This document shows, in pieces, positions 31,709-37,578 of a stretch of 37,578 bases of DNA; position 1 is the first letter of the stretch, and each line of letters begins with the position of its first letter. The notes under the pieces are model-generated. The model did not search any database. It was not told the origin of the DNA and saw nothing but the letters and a program-made list of their open reading frames with translations. This DNA comes from Sphingomonas sp. SRS2 (lineage in GTDB: Bacteria > Pseudomonadota > Alphaproteobacteria > Sphingomonadales > Sphingomonadaceae). The stretch covers positions 1 to 37,578 of the forward strand of contig NZ_LARW01000045.1 of the NCBI RefSeq assembly GCF_000971055.1. The letters are read 5' to 3'. The translations under genes were made by a program, and so were the position numbers.

Positions 31709-33154
31709 ATGGCAGGGGCAGGCGCTTTCGATGAGATCCGGGGTAAAGCGGGCGATCCGGCGGGACGGCCCGAATTTGCACGGCTTTCGCAATGGATAGA
31801 AAATACGCCCGCCAGCGAGCTCGATCGCCGGCAAAAGGCCGCCGAAGCGGCATTCCGACAATTGGGCATCACCTTCGCCGTCTACGGCGAAGAGGAATCC
31901 GCCGAACGAATCATCCCTTTTGATATTGTGCCGCGCGTGTTCACTGCGCCCGAATGGGCCAGTCTATCGGAAGGACTCGTCCAGCGCGTAGAGGCGATCA
32001 ACGCCTTCCTGGCCGACATTTATGGCGACCGGAAGATCCTCAAGGACAAGGTCGTCCCTGAGGAGCTGGTCCTCGCCAATTCCCAATTCCGGCCGATGCT
32101 GGCGGGCGCAAAGCCGCCGCATGGTGTGTTCGCACATATCTGCGGCATCGATCTGGTCCGCACGGGCCCCGACGAATTCTGGGTGCTCGAGGACAATGCC
32201 CGCACGCCTTCGGGCGTCTCCTATATGCTGGAAAATCGCGAGGCGATGCTGCGGCTGTGCCCGGAGCTGTTCGAGCAGTTCGACGTGAAGCCGATCGACA
32301 GCTATCCCGACGCGCTGCTGGAGACGCTGCAATCGGTATCGCCACGTTCGCAAGGCGCGGGCGCCACCTGCGTGCTGCTGACCCCCGGCCACTTCAACTC
32401 CGCCTTTTACGAGCATAGCTTCCTTGCCGACTCGATGGGGATCGAACTGGTCGAGGCCGCCGATCTCGAGGTCGACGACGACAAGGTCTGGATGCGGACG
32501 ATCGAAGGGCGCGTGCAGGTCGATGTCATCTATCGCCGGATCGATGACGATTATCTCGATCCTCTGGTGTTCAAGCCGGACTCGCTGCTCGGCGTTCCCG
32601 GCGTCGTCGCCGCCTATATGGCGGGCAATGTCGCACTGGTGAATGCACCCGGCACCGGTATCGCCGACGACAAGGCGATCTATAGCTACATGCCTGAGAT
32701 CGTGAAATATTATTCGGGCAGCGACGCGAAGCTCCCCAATGTCGAGACCTATCGCTGCCGCGAGGCGGGCGCGCTCAAATATACGCTCGACAATCTCGAC
32801 AAGCTGGTGGTCAAGCTGGTCGACGGCTCGGGTGGCTATGGCATGCTGGTCGGTCCAACCGCGACCAAGGCGCAGATCGAGGATTTCCGCGCCGCCCTGA
32901 TCGCCGAGCCGCAGCGCTATATCGCGCAGCCCACCCTTGCGCTGTCGACAGTGCCGACCCTCACCGATGCCGGCGTGGTACCACGCCATGTCGATTTCCG
33001 GCCATTCGTCCTGTCGGGCGCCAAGGGGGTTACGATCACACCAGGCGGGCTCACCCGCGTCGCGCTGCAGGAGGGTTCGCTGGTGGTCAATTCAAGCCAG
33101 GGCGGCGGCACCAAGGACAGCCTGATCCTCGCCGGTCCGGGCAGAGCTTCCTGA
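31709..33154 (+). CDS. Circularly permuted ATP-grasp protein (type 2)
   Basis: Uncharacterised amidoligase-like family, predicted to form peptide or amide bonds with ATP. The 481-residue product has the expected GVFAHICGIDLVRTGPDEFWVLEDN strand region in part (VLEDNARTPSGVSYML), a characteristic YRRIDDDYLDPLVF, GVVAAYMAGNVALVNAPGTG, and the phosphate-binding loop KLVDGSGGYGMLVG. GGAG shortly before ATG 31709 supports the start. The stop overlaps the next gene's ATG (TGATG). Neighbours encode an alpha-E protein and a transglutaminase-like protein, the standard companions of this family. Confidence 0.92.
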   Translation: MAGAGAFDEIRGKAGDPAGRPEFARLSQWIENTPASELDRRQKAAEAAFRQLGITFAVYGEEESAERIIPFDIVPRVFTAPEWASLSEGLVQRVEAINAFLADIYGDRKILKDKVVPEELVLANSQFRPMLAGAKPPHGVFAHICGIDLVRTGPDEFWVLEDNARTPSGVSYMLENREAMLRLCPELFEQFDVKPIDSYPDALLETLQSVSPRSQGAGATCVLLTPGHFNSAFYEHSFLADSMGIELVEAADLEVDDDKVWMRTIEGRVQVDVIYRRIDDDYLDPLVFKPDSLLGVPGVVAAYMAGNVALVNAPGTGIADDKAIYSYMPEIVKYYSGSDAKLPNVETYRCREAGALKYTLDNLDKLVVKLVDGSGGYGMLVGPTATKAQIEDFRAALIAEPQRYIAQPTLALSTVPTLTDAGVVPRHVDFRPFVLSGAKGVTITPGGLTRVALQEGSLVVNSSQGGGTKDSLILAGPGRAS

Positions 33155-34089
33155 TGCTGTCGCGGACCGCCAATTCGCTCTACTGGATCGGCCGCTATGT
33201 CGAGCGCGCGGAGTTCACCGCGCGGCTGATCGAGGCGACGATCCGGCTCGATGCGCTCTCCCCCCGCCCAGCCGGCCAGGGCGCGTGGGACAGCGCCCTG
33301 CTTGTCGCCGCGGCCGACTATGACTTCAACCTGACGGGCGAAACCCGCTCGCCATTGGCTATCAGCCGCTATCTCACCCTGTCGGCCGGTAATCCCAACT
33401 CGATCCGCTCCTGCCTCGATTCCGCGCGCAGCAATGCCAAATCGGTGCGCACCGCGCTCAGCCGCGATGCGTGGGAAGCGATCAATCGCGCCTGGCTCGG
33501 CCTGCGTGGACGCGCTTCGACCGGGGGCAGTCAGACGACACTCAGCCTGGTCGAACAGATCCGTGCCGAGACCCGCGGCTTCGAGGGCGCGCTGCACCGG
33601 ATGCTGCGCAACGAAGCCTATAGCTTCATCGGCCTGGGCGCGGCGATCGAACGCGCCGACAACACCGCGCGGCTCATCGACGTCAAATATCACCTGCTGC
33701 TGCCGGAAGGGGAGAAGGTCGGTGGTCCGATCGACCGTGACCAGTGGACGACGATCCTCCACACCGTCTCGGCCGTCACCGCCTATCGCTGGCTTTACAG
33801 CGAGGGCCTGAAACCCTGGCTCGTCGCCGAACTCCTCAGCCTCAAGCCGGAGCTTCCCCGCTCACTGATCGCGTCGTCGGATGAGGCGGTGGCGCATCTC
33901 AACGCGATCGGCAAACGCACCGGCTTGCAGGGCGAGGCCGACCGGCTCGCCCGCGTGCGCCACAATGCGCTCGAACGAACCTCGATCGACACGATCTTCG
34001 CGCAAGGTTTGCATGAATGGCTCACAGCCTTCATCTATGAGAATACCCGCATCCATCAGGCGATCGGGCAGCAATTCCGATTTGGTTGA
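33154..34089 (+). CDS. Alpha-E domain protein
   Basis: The 311-residue, mostly alpha-helical protein belongs to the alpha-E family, whose function is unknown. Signatures are MLSRTANSLYWIGRYVERAE at the N-terminus, NPNSIRSCLDSARSNAKSVR, and the helix IGLGAAIERADNTARLIDVK with the conserved E-R-A-D-N-T-A-R. No catalytic motif or membrane segment is visible. It is coupled to the ATP-grasp gene by a TGATG overlap, and followed after six bases by the transglutaminase-like gene. The trio is widely conserved and is predicted to synthesise or process a peptide. Confidence 0.93.
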   Translation: MLSRTANSLYWIGRYVERAEFTARLIEATIRLDALSPRPAGQGAWDSALLVAAADYDFNLTGETRSPLAISRYLTLSAGNPNSIRSCLDSARSNAKSVRTALSRDAWEAINRAWLGLRGRASTGGSQTTLSLVEQIRAETRGFEGALHRMLRNEAYSFIGLGAAIERADNTARLIDVKYHLLLPEGEKVGGPIDRDQWTTILHTVSAVTAYRWLYSEGLKPWLVAELLSLKPELPRSLIASSDEAVAHLNAIGKRTGLQGEADRLARVRHNALERTSIDTIFAQGLHEWLTAFIYENTRIHQAIGQQFRFG

Positions 34090-34095
34090 GCCACG

Positions 34096-34923
34096 ATGCG
34101 TCTATTGATCCAGCACCAGACCGAATATCGCTTCACCGAGCCACAGGCGCGCGTGGTTCAGATGCTGCGGATGACGCCCTCCAGTCATATCGGCCAGAAT
34201 ATCGTGCAGTGGCGTATCGACGTGGATTGCGACGCCCGGCTCAAACATTCCAGCGATGGCTTCGGCAATATCGTCTCGATGCTCTATCTCGCGGGGCCCG
34301 TCGAGCGGATCGGGCTGCGCGTGACCGGCGAGGTGGTGACCGAAGATCGCGCCGGGGTGGTATCGGGCGCGATCGAGCCCCTACCCCCGGTCGTCTTCAC
34401 CCGACCGACCGAGCTTACCGCCGCCGATGACGCCATCCTGGCCCTCGCTAGTGAGCACGGCCCGGATTCGGGCGACGCGTTGAGCCGTGCGCATGCGCTG
34501 AACAGCGCGGTCTATGGCATGATCCGCTGCACCACCGCGCGTAGCACCGATGTCAGGCCCGCGCGCGACATCGTCGCCGCGCGGTCGGGGTGCAGCATGG
34601 ACATGGCGCATGTGCTCGTCGCCATCGCGCGCGCCGCCGGTTTCGCGGCGCGCTTCGTCACGGGCTACATCTACAGCGAGGAGCCCAATCGCGGCCAGGC
34701 CCAGGCTCCGCATTTCTGGGCCGAGTTCGATGTGCCCGGCTATAGCTGGATCGGTTTCGACCCGGTCCATGACCAATGCCCCAATGATCGCTATGTGCGT
34801 ATCGCCGGGGGGCTTGATTTCCGCGACGCTGCGCCGATTTCAGGAGCACGCGTCGGTGGTGGGCATGAAGTCCTCAATATCGGCGTCGACGTTAAGCTTT
34901 CACAGGGGCAGGCTCAGGACTAA
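34096..34923 (+). CDS. Transglutaminase-like protease family protein
   Basis: The 275-residue cytosolic protein has an N-terminal beta-rich domain (MRLLIQHQTEYRFTEPQARV) and the papain-like transglutaminase core. The triad is C166 (RSGCSMDMAHV), H206 (APHFWAEF) and D222 (WIGFDPVHDQ). Members of this subgroup accompany ATP-grasp and alpha-E proteins and are thought to hydrolyse peptide or isopeptide bonds. It is six bases downstream of the alpha-E gene. The trio is followed by sppA after 64 bases. Confidence 0.93.
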   Translation: MRLLIQHQTEYRFTEPQARVVQMLRMTPSSHIGQNIVQWRIDVDCDARLKHSSDGFGNIVSMLYLAGPVERIGLRVTGEVVTEDRAGVVSGAIEPLPPVVFTRPTELTAADDAILALASEHGPDSGDALSRAHALNSAVYGMIRCTTARSTDVRPARDIVAARSGCSMDMAHVLVAIARAAGFAARFVTGYIYSEEPNRGQAQAPHFWAEFDVPGYSWIGFDPVHDQCPNDRYVRIAGGLDFRDAAPISGARVGGGHEVLNIGVDVKLSQGQAQD

Positions 34924-34987
34924 GCGATGGACTGCGGCAATGAGGCCGTCCGTCTAAACCTGACATGTTGGGGATAGTGATAATCGC

Positions 34988-36865
34988 ATGAAGCTCGTTC
35001 GGGGCATCTGGAAATTACTGGTCGGGATCAAGGACGCGCTTGTCCTGGTCGCCATGCTGATCTTCTTCGCGCTGCTGTTCCTGACGCTGTCGATCAAGCC
35101 CAACAGCGCGATCCTGAGTTCGGGCGCGCTGGTCGTCGATCTGAGCGGCACATTGGTCGAGCAGCCTGCCGAAACCGATACGCTGGGGCTGATTACCGGC
35201 AAGGACGGCTTCACTCGCGAAACCCGGCTGCGCGACCTCGAACGATCGCTACAGACGGCGGCGACCTCGAGCGGGATCAAGGCGATAGTCCTCGATCTCG
35301 ACAGCTTCATGGGCGGCGAGCAGGCGACGATCGCCGCTGCCGGCAAGGCGATCGATGCCGTGCGCGCGGCCGGCAAACCGGTCTTCGCCTATGCGACCGG
35401 CTATAGCGACGATGGCTATCAGATCGCTTCGCACGCCAGCGAAATATGGCTCAATCCGCTTGGCGGCGTGATCCTGACCGGGCCGGGCGGCGCACAACTC
35501 TATTATAAGGGTCTGATGGACAAGCTTGGCATCACCGCCAAGATATATCGTGTCGGCACTTTCAAATCGGCGGTCGAGCCCTTCATGCGGTCCGATCAGT
35601 CACCCGAAGCACGCGCGGCGAACCAGGCGCTCGCCAACACCCTGTGGGCGCGATGGCAGGCCGAAGTGGCCGCAGCCCGGCCCAAGGCCAAGGTCACGAC
35701 ATATGTCGCGCAGCCCGCAGCGGCGATGGCCGCCGCCGGCGGGCAGATGTCGCAAGCCGCGTTGCGTGGCGGACTGGTCGACAAATTGGGTGATCGCAAT
35801 GCCTTCAACGCCCGCATCGCCGCGATCGCGGGCGACGCGGGTAGCGGCGGGATCAATGATTTCAAGGCGATCCCGCTCGAAGACTGGGCCGCCGCGCACC
35901 CCGAAAAGTCGAGCGGCACACCGATCGGGGTGCTCACCGTCGCGGGCGACATCGTCGATGGCGACGCGCCGTCGGGCACCGCCGGTGGCGGCACCATCTC
36001 CAGATTACTGCTGGAGGAGCTTGCCCGCAAACGGATCAAGGCGCTCGTCGTAAGGATCGATTCGCCCGGCGGGTCGGTCACGGGTGCGGAACAGATCCGA
36101 TCTGCGATCGCCCAGGCGCGCGGGCTCGGCCTGCCCGTCGTCGTATCGATGGGCGGGCTGGCGGCGAGCGGCGGCTATTGGATTGCGACGCCCGCACAGC
36201 ATATCATCGCCGACCCTGCGACGATCACCGGATCGATCGGCGCCTTCGGTATCCTGCCGACCTTCGAAGGGGCGCTCGCCAAGCTGGGCCTGTCGGCGGA
36301 CGGCGTGAAGACGACGCCGCTCTCTGGCGAACCCGATGTTTTTCGGGGCACCTCACCGCAGTTCGATGCGCTGATGCAGGGCTCGATCGAGGATATCTAC
36401 CGCCGCTTCGTCGCGCAGGTCGCCCAATCTCGCAAATTGCCGCTCGACCGTGTCGAGGAGATCGCCGAGGGACGCGTCTGGGCGGGCAGCAGCGCGCGGC
36501 AGATTGGGCTGGTTGATGGCTTCGGTACGGTCGACGATGCCATTGCGCACGCCGCCCGGCTGGCCAGGATCGATCCCGCCAAGGCCCGTCCGCTCTACAT
36601 CGAAAAGCCGCTGTCGCCCTGGAAGCAGATGTTCAAGTCGCTGGTTGCGCCTGAAGAGGAAGAAAGCACCGCCAAAGGCGACGTCTGGGCAATCGCGGCG
36701 GGCAGGCCCGAGCGGACGTTGGTCCGCGCGCTTGCGGACGCACAGCGCATCCTGACCGGTTCGACGATGCAGGTCCGCTGCCTCGAATGTACCCGCGTCG
36801 GCGCGCCGCCGCGCCCCGGCGACATGAGCGCGGCGCGCCGCCTGCTGGCATGGGCGGGGCGCTAG
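34988..36865 (+). CDS. sppA: Signal peptide peptidase SppA, 67K type
   Basis: Membrane-anchored serine protease with a Ser/Lys dyad that degrades cleaved signal peptides. The 625-residue product has a single N-terminal membrane anchor (ALVLVAMLIFFALLFLTL, about 17-34) and the duplicated ClpP-like domains of the long type. The catalytic lysine is K193 (YRVGTFKSAVEPF) and the nucleophile S394 (SMGGLAASGGYWIA), close in spacing to E. coli SppA K209/S409. The C-terminal tail (residues after about 560) is specific to this lineage. The GNAT gene begins inside its last 16 bases. Confidence 0.95.
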   Translation: MKLVRGIWKLLVGIKDALVLVAMLIFFALLFLTLSIKPNSAILSSGALVVDLSGTLVEQPAETDTLGLITGKDGFTRETRLRDLERSLQTAATSSGIKAIVLDLDSFMGGEQATIAAAGKAIDAVRAAGKPVFAYATGYSDDGYQIASHASEIWLNPLGGVILTGPGGAQLYYKGLMDKLGITAKIYRVGTFKSAVEPFMRSDQSPEARAANQALANTLWARWQAEVAAARPKAKVTTYVAQPAAAMAAAGGQMSQAALRGGLVDKLGDRNAFNARIAAIAGDAGSGGINDFKAIPLEDWAAAHPEKSSGTPIGVLTVAGDIVDGDAPSGTAGGGTISRLLLEELARKRIKALVVRIDSPGGSVTGAEQIRSAIAQARGLGLPVVVSMGGLAASGGYWIATPAQHIIADPATITGSIGAFGILPTFEGALAKLGLSADGVKTTPLSGEPDVFRGTSPQFDALMQGSIEDIYRRFVAQVAQSRKLPLDRVEEIAEGRVWAGSSARQIGLVDGFGTVDDAIAHAARLARIDPAKARPLYIEKPLSPWKQMFKSLVAPEEEESTAKGDVWAIAAGRPERTLVRALADAQRILTGSTMQVRCLECTRVGAPPRPGDMSAARRLLAWAGR

Positions 36866-37392
36866 CCGTTCGCTCTGCCCGGCGCGACGACGCCGCAGCC
36901 ATTGCGGCGATCTACGCCCATTATGTGCGGAACAGCGTCATTACCTTCGAACTCGATCCGCCAGACGCCGCGACAATGGCGGTGCGGATGGACTCCATTC
37001 TACCGCTCTATCCCTATCTGGTCACCGAATGCGATGGCGTGCTGCTCGGCTACGCCTATGCCGGCCGCTTATATGATCGCGCCGCTTACCGCTGGACCGC
37101 CGAGGCGACCGTCTATGTCGCGCATGAATGGCACCGACGCGGGATCGGCCATATGCTCTATGCCGCGCTCATCGCCGCGCTTGCCGCGCAGGGCTTCCAA
37201 TCGGTCGTCGGCAAGATCACCCTGCCCAACCCCGCCAGCACTCTGCTCCACGAGGCGTGCGGCTTCCGACAGGTCGGCCTGCTCGCGAAGGTCGGTTACA
37301 AGCAGGACGCCTGGCATGACGTCGGGATATATCAACTTGAACTCGGCACCCGTCCCGTAGGGCCGGAGGAGCCCCGGCCCTTCCTGGCTTAG
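36850..37392 (+). CDS. GNAT N-acetyltransferase (phosphinothricin / methionine sulfone acetyltransferase-like)
   Basis: The 180-residue protein is of the PAT/Bar/YncA type that acetylates free amino groups of phosphinothricin-, methionine sulfone- or methionine sulfoximine-like amino acids. Visible signatures are AIYAHYVRNSVITFELDPPD near the N-terminus, the acetyl-CoA-binding loop HRRGIGHMLYAAL and LLHEACGFRQVGLLAKVGYK near the end. The ATG at 36850 overlaps sppA by 16 bases, which indicates coupled translation. An upstream in-frame ATG (36787) would deepen the overlap to 79 bases, so 36850 is preferred. Confidence 0.9.
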   Translation: MGGALAVRSARRDDAAAIAAIYAHYVRNSVITFELDPPDAATMAVRMDSILPLYPYLVTECDGVLLGYAYAGRLYDRAAYRWTAEATVYVAHEWHRRGIGHMLYAALIAALAAQGFQSVVGKITLPNPASTLLHEACGFRQVGLLAKVGYKQDAWHDVGIYQLELGTRPVGPEEPRPFLA

Positions 37393-37395
37393 TTT

Positions 37396-37414
37396 GTTTC
37401 AGCGAAGCTGAAAC
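37396..37414. terminator. Stem-loop downstream of the GNAT gene
   Basis: GTTTCAGC (37396-37403) pairs perfectly with GCTGAAAC (37407-37414) around a GAA loop, four bases after the GNAT stop. No T tract follows, so this may be a weak terminator or part of the junction with the IS at the window edge. Confidence 0.45.
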
Positions 37415-37467
37415 GGCGGTACCGGCCCGCTCCCATGTAAGTGAAACACTCTAGGGGTTGTGGGGAT

Positions 37468-37578
37468 TCATCGCGAGTTGATGACGGCTGCGGCGAGGTA
37501 GATCATTGCGGAGAAGCTTAGATCGGTTTTGCAGGCGCGCATGGCGATGCGCTTGAACTCTTTGAGTTTGCGCCAAGG
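37468..37578 (-). CDS. IS5-family transposase, C-terminal fragment running off the window
   Basis: The last 36 codons of a minus-strand reading frame are visible. They read WRKLKEFKRIAMRACKTDLS, then a hydrophobic segment SAMIYLAAAVINSR and TGA (37468-37470). The W/R-K-L-K-E-F-K-R-I-A pattern followed by FxxxxYLAA is typical of IS5-family DDE transposase ends. The gene continues beyond 37578, and the IS terminal repeat should lie between here and about 37415, but I could not define it. Confidence 0.75.
   Translation of the reverse strand, partial: PWRKLKEFKRIAMRACKTDLSFSAMIYLAAAVINSR

Overview
The window reads as chromosomal DNA from a high-GC alphaproteobacterium of the order Sphingomonadales. 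The basis is the CckA hybrid kinase, the alphaproteobacterial-type half-sites upstream of recA, the alaS / recA / cckA / smpB / dapA / slt gene order, and a TonB-dependent receptor beside aromatic-degradation genes. The assignment comes from gene content and protein character, not from a database comparison.

Layout. Positions 1-1129 hold the end of an upstream gene (probably mrdA) and rodA, followed by a tRNA-Lys(CTT) at 1224-1299. Next is an internally deleted IS1182-family element (1484-2523). From about 2560 to 15854 lies an accessory catabolic region. Its minus-strand arm holds a group D flavin monooxygenase, an NmrA-type protein, a small unknown protein and a Rieske oxygenase alpha subunit cut off by the IS side. 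A MarR regulator is divergent from that arm. A minus-strand TonB-dependent receptor is broken by an internal deletion with a frameshift. A plus-strand operon follows, with stop/start overlaps at most junctions: flavin reductase, aromatic-acid MFS transporter, acyl-CoA ligase, thiolase-fold protein, DUF35 partner, unusual alpha/beta hydrolase and 2-keto-4-pentenoate hydratase-like protein. A perfect 24-bp palindrome closes the region.

From 16057 to 37392 the content is core-like: an unrecognised 212-aa protein, alaS, a nitronate monooxygenase-like protein, a GST, a VOC protein, recA with a candidate LexA site, cckA, an M13 metallopeptidase, a DUF2062 protein, smpB, dapA, slt, an ATP-grasp / alpha-E / transglutaminase trio, sppA and a GNAT acetyltransferase. 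The right edge carries the 3' end of an IS5-family transposase gene.

Working together. The accessory region looks like an inducible pathway: uptake (TonB receptor, MFS), CoA activation (ligase), hydroxylation (two-component flavin monooxygenase and possibly the Rieske enzyme), and side-chain cleavage by a thiolase-fold/DUF35 pair that lacks the thiolase catalytic residues. The substrate cannot be read from the sequence. No ring-cleavage dioxygenase or Rieske small subunit is present, and two genes are damaged, so the pathway is either partly decayed or completed elsewhere. The most unusual proteins are the aldolase-like thiolase and an alpha/beta hydrolase with histidine at the nucleophile position and methionine where the catalytic histidine should be.
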